DNA of 47,081 nucleotides from Planctomyces sp. SH-PL62 (GTDB taxonomy: Bacteria; Planctomycetota; Planctomycetia; Planctomycetales; Planctomycetaceae): contig CAMDEA010000052.1 in NCBI GenBank assembly GCA_945893045.1, forward strand, positions 1-47,081, read 5' to 3'. This document shows, piece after piece, positions 1 through 8,596 of the stretch. How positions within the stretch are numbered: position 1 is the first letter of the stretch; each line of letters starts with the position of its first letter. The translations under genes were made by a program, and so were the position numbers. Below the pieces are notes generated by a model. The model was not told the DNA's origin. It saw only the letters and a program-made list of their open reading frames with translations, and made no database searches.

Positions 1-2136
1 ACCGGCGAGCCGGATTTCCTGACGGCCAACGACGCCTGGTTCATGCCCGTGGTGCAGAAGACCGGCCCGGACGGCTGCCTCTACATTTTGGATTGGTACG
101 ACCGCTACCACTGCTACCAAGACGCCAACCGAGACCCCGCCGGCATCGACCGCCTCAAAGGCCGGCTGTACCGCGTCAGATACAAGGACTCGCCGCGTGC
201 TCCGAAAGAGTTGGACCTCGCGAAAGAGACCGACGAGCAACTCATCGAACGGCTCGGAGCGAACAACGATTTCATCCGCTGGACGGCCACGCGGCTGTTG
301 CAGGAACGAGCGACGCCAGCGGTCATCGCGGCATTGCGAAAATCGGTGGAGCCGCCTTCGACATTGGCAAAAGTCTTTGGCAAGGAAACGAAGCCGTTAC
401 CGAGGGCCACACACCTGCAATCGCTCTTCGTGTTAGCTGGAATTCGGAATGCTGGCGATTCGCGATGGTGGGAGAAGCTTCTGACTGAAAAGGACGCGAC
501 CGTGCGAGGATGGGCATTGCGGTGCCTCTTGAAAGACCCGGCGCTGAACGCCACTCGCTCGCCCAATGAATACCGTCCGCTCGCGATCCGTATCGGATTG
601 CTTTCTGGTGAGGATTCGCCGCAGGTCCGATTGCAAGCGGCAATTGTCGCCAACAACCTGCCGCCAACGGGTGAGTTCCCGTCGATCCAATTCACTGTGT
701 GGTTGGACGTTCTCGAAGGCGAAATTGGTGAAGACAAACTGCTTTCCCACATTGCCTGGCAGAACTTGCATCCGCGACTTGAAGAACATGCTGATCAGTT
801 TCTCAACAATCTAGAAGCCGGGGGCTACCTCCGGTCGCACAACCCTGCCATTGAGAATCTGATGCCGCGCGTCTTTGATCGCTTGATCGGGCGACTGAAG
901 TTCGACGCGAAGCCGATTGGAAAACTTTTTGCGTTGCTGCGGGACCATCCGCGGGGGGTCGGGCGGCAAGTTTTGGAAATCATCTCGGCCAAGGTGCAGT
1001 CGGGCGAGTTGAAAGGGGAAAAACTCGATCAACTCAAAGCCGCGCTGGCCGAACCGCTGACGCCGCTGCTGGCCAACGGCACCAGCCATCCGCTCGGTGG
1101 CGACGCCGCGCTGCTGGCGGTCTCGTGGGGCGACCCGCGCGGCCTGCCGCAGGTCCGCCAGTCGTTCGCGACACGCGGCGTCCTGCCGGACCTGCGCTTG
1201 AAGGCGCTCAACTCGCTCATCGCCGCGAAGGACGACGGCGTGCTGGAGTCCGTTGTCGCAGCGCTGAGTGACAAATCTGAAATTTCAAATTTCAAATCTC
1301 AAATCCTGCCCGCCCTCGGCCGGCTCGACGATCCCAAAGTCGCTGAGGTGGTGCTGGCTCGGTACGACGCGCTCGAACCCGAACTCCGGCCGTCCGCCAT
1401 CGAGTTGCTGACTCAGCGAGCGAACTGGTCGAAGCAACTGCTGTCGCGAGTCGCCGACAAAAAAATCGCAGCGACCGCCATCAACGTGAATCAAGCGCGA
1501 CGCATCCAGGCTCTCAAGGACGCCGAGCTGTCCGCCTTGCTGAGCCGCCATTGGGGCCAAGTCCGCGACACGCGCAACCCCGATCGGGAAAAAGTCGTCG
1601 CCGAGATGAAGTCGCTGATTCGCCAACAGCCGGGCGATCCGTTCGCGGGGGAAAAAGTTTTCAAACGAGTCTGCGCCGCGTGCCACAAAATCTACGGCGA
1701 AGGCCCGGACATCGGCCCCGACATCACCTCCAACGGCCGCAACGATTTCAACCAACTCCTCTCAAACGTCTTCGACCCCAGCCTAGTCATCGGAGCCGGC
1801 TATCGCGTCTGCACCGTCGTCAACAAAGCCGGCCGAGTCCAAAGCGGCCTGCTCGTCGAAGACAGCCCCCAACGAGTCGTCCTCAAACCCGCCGCCGTCG
1901 CCGCGAAGTCCGCCACGACCACACCGGATGCCCCTGTGACGGTCGCCGTCGGCAAACTGGAAATCATCCCGCGCGACGAGATCGACGAATTCAAAATCAA
2001 CGAACTCTCGCTGATGCCCGAAGGCTTGGAGAAACAACTCTCGCCGCAAGAGATTGCCGACCTGTTCGCCTTCTTGGTGCTTGATAAACATCCGCGCGAT
2101 AAGTCGGCGAAGCGTCTTCCGGGAGTGGCTCCATAA
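1..2136 (+). CDS. PVC-type cytochrome c / HEAT-like protein, 5' truncated
   Basis: The reading frame is open from the first base, so the true start lies outside the window; 711 residues are visible. The left end carries the GLYxLDWYD-type segment (here CLYILDWYD) of the PVC membrane-bound dehydrogenase domain, typically a beta-propeller. The middle is alpha-helical and HEAT-like. The C-terminal 150 residues hold one heme c motif, CAACH (bases 1672-1686), followed by GPDIGPDIT, as in the Planctomycete/Verrucomicrobia putative heme-binding domain (TIGR02603 type). The family is exported and thought to act in periplasmic electron transfer; the substrate is unknown. Bases 1274-1306 are an A/T-rich repeat read in frame as SEISNFKSQI, also present in other genes here. 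Family assignment is firm, function is not. Confidence 0.9.
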   Translation, partial: TGEPDFLTANDAWFMPVVQKTGPDGCLYILDWYDRYHCYQDANRDPAGIDRLKGRLYRVRYKDSPRAPKELDLAKETDEQLIERLGANNDFIRWTATRLLQERATPAVIAALRKSVEPPSTLAKVFGKETKPLPRATHLQSLFVLAGIRNAGDSRWWEKLLTEKDATVRGWALRCLLKDPALNATRSPNEYRPLAIRIGLLSGEDSPQVRLQAAIVANNLPPTGEFPSIQFTVWLDVLEGEIGEDKLLSHIAWQNLHPRLEEHADQFLNNLEAGGYLRSHNPAIENLMPRVFDRLIGRLKFDAKPIGKLFALLRDHPRGVGRQVLEIISAKVQSGELKGEKLDQLKAALAEPLTPLLANGTSHPLGGDAALLAVSWGDPRGLPQVRQSFATRGVLPDLRLKALNSLIAAKDDGVLESVVAALSDKSEISNFKSQILPALGRLDDPKVAEVVLARYDALEPELRPSAIELLTQRANWSKQLLSRVADKKIAATAINVNQARRIQALKDAELSALLSRHWGQVRDTRNPDREKVVAEMKSLIRQQPGDPFAGEKVFKRVCAACHKIYGEGPDIGPDITSNGRNDFNQLLSNVFDPSLVIGAGYRVCTVVNKAGRVQSGLLVEDSPQRVVLKPAAVAAKSATTTPDAPVTVAVGKLEIIPRDEIDEFKINELSLMPEGLEKQLSPQEIADLFAFLVLDKHPRDKSAKRLPGVAP
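1274..1306. repeat. A/T-rich SNFKSQI repeat, in frame in the cytochrome gene
   Basis: The units TTTCAAAT and TCTCAAAT alternate within about 33 bases. Related stretches lie at 22007-22039, 27162-27195 and 46204-46231. Here the repeat is translated in frame between HEAT-like helices, and its base composition is far more A/T-rich than its GC-rich surroundings. Confidence 0.75.
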
Positions 2137-2162
2137 GCGAGCGACAATCACGCGCACCTGCG

Positions 2163-3770
2163 TTACTTCGCAACACAAACCAGCTTCGTCCGTGTGCGGA
2201 GAAAGATTCGGCCGTCGGCGATTGCGGGGGTGCCGATGATCGGCTCGCCCAGGTCATTCGTGGCGAGCACTTTTGGCTGTGGTCCGTCTTCGATCACGAC
2301 GACGACTCCGCTTTGACCGGCGACATAGATCTTTCCGTCGCCATAGACCGGTGATGACAAGCAGCCACCTTCCAGGCCGAGTCGTTGTCGTTGCCACAGC
2401 GTCTCGCCGTTGGACACGTCGAAGCCGCTGGAAAACGAGCCTCCCTTAATGAGCGTCATGCGGCCGTTCGCGACCAGCGGTGAGATCACGTGGTCGGGAG
2501 CCTTGTTGATCTTCTTCCACAACAGATGCGTTTTGCTGACGTCGCCCGATCCGCCACCGCGCACCGCTTGTAGCGACGATTCCTTTTGCAGTTCGGCGTC
2601 GAATTTCTTCCAATCCTTTTCGTCCTTCGCACGCGCCTGACTTTCGGCGGCGAGCAGCCCTCCCTGATTCTTCGGGTCGAGGAACGCCTTGTCGATTTCG
2701 TCTCCTTCGAGCACTCCGTCTTTGTTGACGTCGCCGCGCTCGAACTTCTTCCAGAATGCTTCGGGGATCGGTGTGTCCTTCTGCTTGCGGCTCTGCTGAA
2801 TCTCTTCGCGAGTGATCTTGCCGTCGCCGTTGGTGTCGGCGGTGGCTCGCCATTGATAGGCGATGCCGAAGCTCTCGACCGAGACATACACGATGCCGTC
2901 GTGGCTGACCGGCGTGGTCTTGATGTTGCGGCAGTAGAGGTCCGCCGACCATTTGCGTTTGCCGTTGCTGGGGTCATAGCCAATCAACTTGCCGGTCCCG
3001 GCGACGACCAGCTCGCGGCCCTGTTTGGTTTCGACCACGACTGGATGTGAATAGCTCACCGCCATGTCGCTGCGATCGTCCTTCCAGATCAAGTCGCCGG
3101 TCTTACGATTGAAGGCGTACATCGCGGGACTGAGATCATCGTCTTGGCAGAAGATCACTTTGTCCTCAAACAACACCGGCGACATTCCGGCTCCCCAATC
3201 AAAGATGAAGAACGGCTCCGGCAGTTCACGTTTCCAAACGGTCTGGCCATCGCGAACGTCGAGAGCCGTCAGTCCGAGCCGCGTGAAGTAGACGTAGACT
3301 CGTTCGTCATCAGCGGCCGGAGTGGATGAGGCGTAGCTGTTGGGATCGGTGATCGTCGGCAGCGGCTCTTTGCCCGGGTCGTATTCGCGTTTCCACAGCG
3401 GCTTGCCCGTCGCGGCGTCGAAGCACGAGACAACGAATTTCCTTTCTTCCGGTTTTGATCCGACCATGCCGCTGGTGAAGACGCGCCCGGCCGCAACCGT
3501 GGCCGAACCGATGCCATCGCCCACTTCCGCGGACCAAGCGACGTTTTTCGTGGCGGAGAATTCGGTCGGCAGCGGCTTCTTCGATGTCGAAACTCCGCTG
3601 CAATTCGGCCCGCGAAACTGCGGCCAGTCTTCAGCGGCCACAAGAGTCGGCAGCAGCAGCCAAAGTAACCCGACGCGTAAGCGAGGGAGAACGCTCTCCC
3701 GATTTCCATGAAGGCGAACCGATTCAAAGCGTCCGCCCTCCCTGACGCTGCGGGTGACTTTGGCGTGCAT
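2163..3770 (-). CDS. PQQ-like beta-propeller protein with two EF-hands
   Basis: Exported 535-residue protein. After a hydrophobic signal segment (about residues 31-46, ending VAA) it begins EDWPQFRGP, the usual opening of planctomycete PQQ-like (PF13360-type) propellers. Blades carry FDAATGKPLWKR-like and GDLIW repeats. Two canonical EF-hand loops are inserted mid-propeller: D312-x-N-x-D-x-K...E323 and D347-x-N-x-D-x-V...E358, which suggests calcium binding. The start chosen is ATG 3770, just after a GAGAGAGAG tract. The open frame runs further upstream to 3854 without support. The first 30 residues before the hydrophobic core are encoded by a palindromic repeat (3665-3758), so the original start may have been displaced. 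It is probably periplasmic; the cofactor and substrate are not identifiable. Confidence 0.88.
   Translation of the reverse strand: MHAKVTRSVREGGRFESVRLHGNRESVLPRLRVGLLWLLLPTLVAAEDWPQFRGPNCSGVSTSKKPLPTEFSATKNVAWSAEVGDGIGSATVAAGRVFTSGMVGSKPEERKFVVSCFDAATGKPLWKREYDPGKEPLPTITDPNSYASSTPAADDERVYVYFTRLGLTALDVRDGQTVWKRELPEPFFIFDWGAGMSPVLFEDKVIFCQDDDLSPAMYAFNRKTGDLIWKDDRSDMAVSYSHPVVVETKQGRELVVAGTGKLIGYDPSNGKRKWSADLYCRNIKTTPVSHDGIVYVSVESFGIAYQWRATADTNGDGKITREEIQQSRKQKDTPIPEAFWKKFERGDVNKDGVLEGDEIDKAFLDPKNQGGLLAAESQARAKDEKDWKKFDAELQKESSLQAVRGGGSGDVSKTHLLWKKINKAPDHVISPLVANGRMTLIKGGSFSSGFDVSNGETLWQRQRLGLEGGCLSSPVYGDGKIYVAGQSGVVVVIEDGPQPKVLATNDLGEPIIGTPAIADGRIFLRTRTKLVCVAK
3665..3758. repeat. Palindromic repeat, family A, diverged, in signal-peptide region
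   Basis: The left arm begins GTAACCCGACGCGTAAGCGAGGGA and the right arm is its imperfect inverse ending CTGCGGGTGAC. It is a diverged copy of the element at 8671-8732 and 43011-43100 (core AACCCGAAGCGTCAGCGAGG). On the minus strand it is translated as the N-terminal part of the PQQ-like protein. Confidence 0.8.
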
Positions 3771-3936
3771 GATGACTCTCTCTCGTTTGTGGTGAGCTGG
3801 GCCATTGAAGATCATGGCGATCAGCATCATCCAAGCTCGCCGGGAAAATACCAAGGATCTCGTATGGTTCGTCGCACCTCGATATCATCACTCGCGATCT
3901 TGGAACTTCCGATGTTCTCCAATCGAGGGATGTGCC

Positions 3937-4197
3937 ATGAGCACCGTAGCAACGAGCGAAGTGGTTGAGTTTCACCGATTTCTGAGTGACGGTTTGCAAG
4001 GCGGATCGAACTGGAAGACGCCCGAACAAGCGTTGGCATACTTTCGGCGACAGCGGCCGATCTCCAAGGAGTTGGTTGAAAGCGCCGCCGAAATCCAGCA
4101 AGCCTTGGATGAGATGCGTCAGGGAGATTGCGGCCGACCGGCCGAAGAGATTTCGGCAGAAATGCGTCGTCGCTTAGGACTGGCGGCACGCTCATGA
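3937..4197 (+). CDS. Antitoxin-like protein of a ParE-type pair
   Basis: Small acidic-to-neutral helical protein of 86 residues starting MSTVATSEVVEFHRF. Its stop codon overlaps the ATG of the toxin-like gene (ATGA at 4194-4197), the usual coupling of an antitoxin with its toxin. I recognise no DNA-binding fold by eye, and the antitoxin role is inferred from position and size. The frame is open upstream to 3805, but the first 44 codons lack a ribosome-binding site and overlap the divergent promoter region; ATG 3937 is preferred. Confidence 0.72.
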   Translation: MSTVATSEVVEFHRFLSDGLQGGSNWKTPEQALAYFRRQRPISKELVESAAEIQQALDEMRQGDCGRPAEEISAEMRRRLGLAARS

Positions 4198-4523
4198 GCT
4201 TTCGAGTCACGGCTCATCGGCGCGCGGAAGAGGACGTTGCCCAGGTGGCAACTTGGTTAGCAAGCCAATCACTCGAGGGTGCGGCGCGCTGGCTGGACGC
4301 CTATGACAACATGATCGATCAACTGCGTGACTCCCCTTTGTCGTTTGGCTTGGCTCCGGAAAACGAGATGGTCGACAGCGAGATACGTCAGGCTCTCTTC
4401 AAGACTCGTCGAGGGCGTGTTTACCGGGCCGTCTTCTCAATTGAAGGAGACGAGGTTCGCGTGCTGCGAATCCGTAGTCCCGGTCAAGGACTGATTGCAT
4501 CAGATGAATTGGGAATCGCTTGA
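4194..4523 (+). CDS. ParE/RelE-superfamily toxin
   Basis: 109 residues starting MSFRVTAHRRAEEDVAQVATW. The layout fits the ParE/RelE superfamily: an N-terminal beta strand, two helices containing the AARWLDAYDNMIDQL pattern, then strands with RQALFKTRRGRVYRAVFSIEGDEVRVLRIRSPGQ. Family members poison DNA gyrase (ParE) or cleave mRNA on the ribosome (RelE); which applies here cannot be read from the sequence. The start overlaps the antitoxin stop, so the two are translated together. The open frame extends upstream to 4128 inside the antitoxin gene, which is not the likely start. Confidence 0.85.
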   Translation: MSFRVTAHRRAEEDVAQVATWLASQSLEGAARWLDAYDNMIDQLRDSPLSFGLAPENEMVDSEIRQALFKTRRGRVYRAVFSIEGDEVRVLRIRSPGQGLIASDELGIA

Positions 4524-4561
4524 GCTAACTTCACCGACTTTTTTTATGACCGGAGCACAAC

Positions 4562-5812
4562 ATGCCCAGCCAGCTTCCTCGCCGTGAGTTCTTCGTTCGC
4601 GCCGCCACAGCCGGATGTCTGGGAGCCGCCAGCGGTTTTCTGACCGAGGCCGATTTAATAGTCGCCGCCGATCCGAAGCCGAGTTCGCTGACGATCACGA
4701 AGGTCGAGACGTTTGCCCTTGCACACAAGTTGCCCAAAGCGATCGGGCCGTCGGTGGCTCTCTCGAATGAGCGTGACGCGCTGCTGGTGAAGATCAGCAC
4801 GGACAGCGGCCTTGTCGGCTGGGGCGAGACCGCCGATGTGGGCGGCACGCGCGGCATCATCGAGGGGCATCTCAAACACGTGCTGCTCGGCAAGAATCCG
4901 CTGGAGCATCGCAAGCTGTGGCGCTCGATGTGGGGAGCCAACTTCGGCGACGGCCGAGCGGTTGCCGGCTGCGACATCGCGCTGCACGACCTGCGCGGCA
5001 AGGCACTCGGCTTGTCGATCGCTGACATGTACGGCGGACGTCAGCGCGACAAAATCATGGGCTATGCCGCCGCGATGAATTACACGGAAGGAGTTCGCCC
5101 GGAAGACCAGCATCCTCCCGAAGCCGCCGCGTTGGCGAAGCGCGGTTTCCTCGCAATGAAGATTCGCACGGGCCGCTACGGCTTCAAACGAGACCTCGCC
5201 GTTATGGAGAAAATCCGCGCCGCCGTCGGTCCCGACGTGAAACTGCTCACCGACGGCAATGGGGCGTTCACGCTTCCTCAAGCCGTGAAGTTTGGCAAGG
5301 AACTGGAGCGGCTCGACTTCTATTGCTTCGAGGAACCTCTGCCGCAGGCTCCCAACTATGCCGGCTACGACGAACTGACGAAGTCGTTGGACATCGCGGT
5401 GGCCGGCGGCGAGGTGCTCGATTCGCGAGCCACCGCGAAAGACCACATCGTCAAACGCTCGTTCGATATCATCCAGGCCGACGTCTGTTTGTGCGGCGGG
5501 ATCGCCGAAGTGCTCTTCATCTCCGAGATGGCTCGACTGTTCGGCATCCAAGCCTTGCCGCATTGCTGGGCCGGTGCGATCGTCATCGCCGCCTCGCTGC
5601 AATTGAACTCCCTCTTGGCCCCGCACTTCCAAGGCTTCGCCAACGGCGACGAGCCGATGATGGAATTCGACACCTATGAGAACCCGTTCCGCGACGAAAT
5701 CGTCACCAAGAAGTTCGAGCTGAAGAACGGCTACTTCGACGTCCCCACCGGTCCCGGCCTCGGCATCGAGATCAACGAAGAGGTCGTCAAGAAATACGCG
5801 GTGAAGTCGTGA
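4562..5812 (+). CDS. Tat-exported mandelate racemase/muconate lactonizing enzyme family protein
   Basis: Enolase-superfamily enzyme of 416 residues with a Tat-like leader (RREFFVRAATAGCLGAASG). Enolase N-terminal domain about residues 42-155, TIM barrel after it. Catalytic and metal positions visible: K200 in the KxK position (motif KIR), metal ligands D231 (DGNG), E257 or E258 (EEP) and E284 (GGE), then D307 (QADV) and H334 (PHCW) on later strands. The second lysine of the usual K-x-K is arginine (R202). Members abstract a proton alpha to a carboxylate, in dehydration or racemisation of sugar acids; the substrate is not predictable. Ribosome-binding site GGAG lies 8 bases before the ATG. Confidence 0.9.
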   Translation: MPSQLPRREFFVRAATAGCLGAASGFLTEADLIVAADPKPSSLTITKVETFALAHKLPKAIGPSVALSNERDALLVKISTDSGLVGWGETADVGGTRGIIEGHLKHVLLGKNPLEHRKLWRSMWGANFGDGRAVAGCDIALHDLRGKALGLSIADMYGGRQRDKIMGYAAAMNYTEGVRPEDQHPPEAAALAKRGFLAMKIRTGRYGFKRDLAVMEKIRAAVGPDVKLLTDGNGAFTLPQAVKFGKELERLDFYCFEEPLPQAPNYAGYDELTKSLDIAVAGGEVLDSRATAKDHIVKRSFDIIQADVCLCGGIAEVLFISEMARLFGIQALPHCWAGAIVIAASLQLNSLLAPHFQGFANGDEPMMEFDTYENPFRDEIVTKKFELKNGYFDVPTGPGLGIEINEEVVKKYAVKS

Positions 5813-5867
5813 GTTCTGGCGACTCGGTGCGAGTCGTCGGCGGACGTCCGTTGAGCGAGGTCATCCC

Positions 5868-7094
5868 ATGTTTCGCTGGTGCTGTTTGACTCTGAGTTGT
5901 TTCGGGCTGGTCAGCGCTGCCGCGTTGGCGGACGAGCCAGCCGTCTCGCCACCGACCGATACTGCGGTTCGCGAAGCTGTGTCGCGAAGTCTTCCGTTTC
6001 TGGAGAAGGGGGGCGTCGAGTGGATGAACGACCGCGGTTGCATGTCGTGCCATCATGTGCCGTTTCTGTTGTGGTCGCATCGAGCGGCTCAGGCTCACGG
6101 GTTGACGGTCGATGACAAGAAGCTGGCAGAGTGGGACGAGTGGTGTCGCAAGGACTCACTGACGCATCGCAATTCGCATCGCTTACAGAATTACGATCTC
6201 GGCAAAGTCGAAGTCGCGAAGCTGCCGGATGCCGTGAGAGAGAAACTCAAACCGCTGATCGAGCAGCCGTTCAAGACCGAGACCGAGTTCGTCGCGAAGC
6301 TGACGCCGTTGCTGACCGAGGAAGAGTTGAAGTCGTATCAGGCGATCATCACGAAGACCGCCGAACGGGTACCGAATGCCCCCGATCGAACTGGTGGCGG
6401 CTTGGATGTGCTGGGCCAATTGTTGCTCGGCAATCAGGGAGCAACGAGCGTTCTGGCTCAGCCAGAATTTCGTGTCGGCGCGATCGAGGTGTTGAACCGA
6501 CATCAAGCCGCCGACGGCTCGTGGCCTCCAGGAAATCAGTTCGCCACGATGCGCCGCTGGTCTCTGCCGACGGCGAATCAAGCGACGACCATGTGGGCCA
6601 CGCTCGCCCTGGCCGCGTATGACGCGCCGGGGGCCAAACGATCTGACGTGATCGAGAAAGCGATCGCTTATCAGCGGCAACAGACGCCGCAGCCGGACAA
6701 TCGCGAATGGCTGGCGACGCGACTGTTGTTCGAGAAGCAATTTGGCTCGGCCGATGACGTCGCGAAACTGCGACAGCAGTTGCTCGAAGCCCGCGGCAGT
6801 GACGGCGGTTGGGGCTGGGAAAAGGGAGTCCCCAGCGATTCGCTGACCACCGGCCTGGTGATCTACGTCCTGGCAAAGGTCCAATCCGGCGATGACTCGG
6901 CCGTCTTTCGAGACGCTCGCAAGTTCCTGCTTACGTCGCACCAACCGGACGGCTCGTGGCTCACACCGTCCAAGAACATCACGAAGTCCACCGAACCGGA
7001 ACGCCTGAAAGCTCGCGACGAAATCTATCACTACTGGGGAACCGCTTGGGCCGCGATCGGACTGCTGGAAACGCTCGGCAAGTCTGGCCCGTGA
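5868..7094 (+). CDS. Secreted terpene-cyclase-like alpha/alpha-barrel protein with CxxCH motif
   Basis: 408 residues with a signal peptide (about 1-21, ending ALA-DEP). A single CxxCH motif (C58, C61, H62, in GCMSCHH) lies near the N terminus and suggests covalent heme c. The rest resembles squalene-hopene-cyclase/prenyltransferase barrels, with QW-like repeats DGSWPPGNQF, DGGWGW and DGSWLTP and helical hairpins. The DxDD-type acid motif of true cyclases is not evident, so it is probably not a cyclase. Heme binding combined with this barrel is a planctomycete theme of unknown function. Confidence 0.8.
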   Translation: MFRWCCLTLSCFGLVSAAALADEPAVSPPTDTAVREAVSRSLPFLEKGGVEWMNDRGCMSCHHVPFLLWSHRAAQAHGLTVDDKKLAEWDEWCRKDSLTHRNSHRLQNYDLGKVEVAKLPDAVREKLKPLIEQPFKTETEFVAKLTPLLTEEELKSYQAIITKTAERVPNAPDRTGGGLDVLGQLLLGNQGATSVLAQPEFRVGAIEVLNRHQAADGSWPPGNQFATMRRWSLPTANQATTMWATLALAAYDAPGAKRSDVIEKAIAYQRQQTPQPDNREWLATRLLFEKQFGSADDVAKLRQQLLEARGSDGGWGWEKGVPSDSLTTGLVIYVLAKVQSGDDSAVFRDARKFLLTSHQPDGSWLTPSKNITKSTEPERLKARDEIYHYWGTAWAAIGLLETLGKSGP

Positions 7095-7110
7095 GCCTTG
7101 TGTGTTGAGT

Positions 7111-7214
7111 GAATGCCGAATAGTGAATACGGAACGAGGAACGGAAGAAAGACGGAGTCACGGTGTGCGGTGATGCGGTTCATTCTGAATTCCGTATTCC
7201 GCATTCCGAATTCA
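7111..7214. repeat. Imperfect inverted repeat with GAATGCCGAAT-like units
   Basis: The left part contains GAATGCCGAATAGTGAATACGG and the right part contains ATTCCGTATTCCGCATTCCG, an approximate inverse. It fills the gap between the terpene-cyclase-like and sialidase-like genes. A similar A/T-rich pattern (GAATACGGAATGCCGAG) is found inside the small membrane protein gene near 16915. The arms are imperfect, so it may be a composite of short degenerate repeats rather than one hairpin. Confidence 0.6.
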
Positions 7215-7239
7215 TTCGCTGACCACGGAGACACGACTG

Positions 7240-8376
7240 ATGACGATGCACCTCGAAGCTCGCGGGATGATTTCTGATGCGGCGCTGCGATCGGATGCCG
7301 AGCCGATCAGCTACTTCACCGCGCTGTGTCCGCTGCGATCGGGGACGATGCTGGCGGGGTTTCAAGTGGGATTGGTCAAGCATGGGCCGGACAACACGAT
7401 TGGCCTGTGTCGCTCGACGGACGGCGGCGAGAACTGGGCCGCGATTCCGTTTCGGTTTGAGACTCGGCTGGGGGGAACTCCCGGTTCGCTCGCCGGAGGC
7501 GAGATGGTCGAGGTCGCTCCGGGTCGCGTGCTGCTGTTCGCGACCTGGTTCGATCGCAGCGATCGCGAACGTCCGCTGTTCGATCCCGTCACCGAGGGCA
7601 TTCTGCGCAGCCGAGAACTCATGGCCGTCTCGAATGACGAGGGGCTGACCTGGAGTCCGTGGCGCGAGTTGCCGACTCCGGGCCTGACCGGCTGTGCGAT
7701 GTGCGGTCCGGTCACGTTGTGGTCCGACGGAACAATCGCGTTCGCGTTCGAGAGCTTCAAAGAGTTCGACGACCTAAAACCCGCGCGACACGCCGCATGG
7801 TTGTTGGTCTCGCGCGATGGTGGCGAGACGTTCGATCCGCCGTGGCGAGTGGCTCAGCATCCGGAGCACTCGCTGTATTATTGGGATCAGCGGTTGTGCG
7901 CGACGGCGACACCCGGCGAATTCATCGCGCTGTTTTGGACGCACGACCTCGCTGCGAAACGGGATCGCCGGGTGCATTTCTTGCGAGCGTCGATCCACGA
8001 CGCTCAACCTCTGCCGTTGCCGACCGAGACAACGCTGCCCGGCCAAATCGCCGCGCCGGTGTTGCTCGAAGACGGTCGTTTGTTCGCGTTCGTCGTGGAC
8101 CGTGATCAGCCCGGCACGCTGACTCTCTGGCAATCGCCGGACGGCGGGAGCACTTGGCCGAACGATGCTCGACTGGTCGTCCATCAGCAGCAGGAATTGG
8201 CGAAGCTCTCTCAAGGCCGCGAGCAGATCGACTTCGCTCAGTATTGGGAAGACATGGGCAAATGGACCTTCGGGCATCCCGCGATTCGTCGGCTGTCGGA
8301 TGACCGGCTGCTGTTGGCCTTCTACGCCGGCTCGCCCAACCGCATGAGCATCCATTGGGCGCGAGTGCGAGTCTGA
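7240..8376 (+). CDS. Sialidase-like / BNR-repeat protein
   Basis: 378 residues in the sialidase-like six-bladed propeller superfamily. Four Asp-boxes (SxDxGxxW/F) are visible: STDGGENW near residue 59, SNDEGLTW near 131, SRDGGETF near 190 and SPDGGSTW near 300. No signal peptide is evident, unlike many exported planctomycete relatives. True exo-sialidases carry an arginine triad, Tyr and Glu; I cannot place these by eye, so the enzymatic role is uncertain. A GGAG ribosome-binding site precedes ATG 7240. Confidence 0.85.
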   Translation: MTMHLEARGMISDAALRSDAEPISYFTALCPLRSGTMLAGFQVGLVKHGPDNTIGLCRSTDGGENWAAIPFRFETRLGGTPGSLAGGEMVEVAPGRVLLFATWFDRSDRERPLFDPVTEGILRSRELMAVSNDEGLTWSPWRELPTPGLTGCAMCGPVTLWSDGTIAFAFESFKEFDDLKPARHAAWLLVSRDGGETFDPPWRVAQHPEHSLYYWDQRLCATATPGEFIALFWTHDLAAKRDRRVHFLRASIHDAQPLPLPTETTLPGQIAAPVLLEDGRLFAFVVDRDQPGTLTLWQSPDGGSTWPNDARLVVHQQQELAKLSQGREQIDFAQYWEDMGKWTFGHPAIRRLSDDRLLLAFYAGSPNRMSIHWARVRV

Positions 8377-8381
8377 GCTTG

Positions 8382-8409
8382 AGGTCTAGCGAGGCTTCGC
8401 CTCAGACCT
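8382..8409 (+). terminator. Stem-loop just after the sialidase-like gene
   Basis: Arms AGGTCT and AGACCT enclose an inner GAGG/CCTC stem, 6 bases after the stop codon. No U-run follows, so it is at best a weak or Rho-assisted terminator. Its right arm (CAGACCTG) also starts the neighbouring family K element. Confidence 0.4.
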
Positions 8410-8482
8410 GGTTCCATTCGCGCTCCGTTTCATTCGCGCGGACAGTCCCGACTGCCGCGCGAATGAAATCGAGCGCGAATGG
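8404..8482. repeat. Palindromic repeat, family K, copy 1
   Basis: Arms CCATTCGCGCTCC...GCGCGG and CCGCGCGAATGAAATCGAGCG form an inverted repeat of about 28 bases per arm. A second copy lies at 30604-30688, and both are preceded by CAGACCTG. Confidence 0.8.
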
Positions 8483-8596
8483 CTGCAAATCTTGACACAA
8501 TCACTTCGAGTTTCTGACCCCAAGGAATCTAGTGTTGCTCCAATGGATTGGTTGAAATGGATTCATGAATGAGGTTTGTGTTTTTGCCATGAGATC

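Noticed and set aside
6183..7031. 282-codon minus-strand frame opposite the terpene-cyclase-like gene
   Set aside because: Shadow of the plus-strand gene with signal peptide and QW-like repeats.
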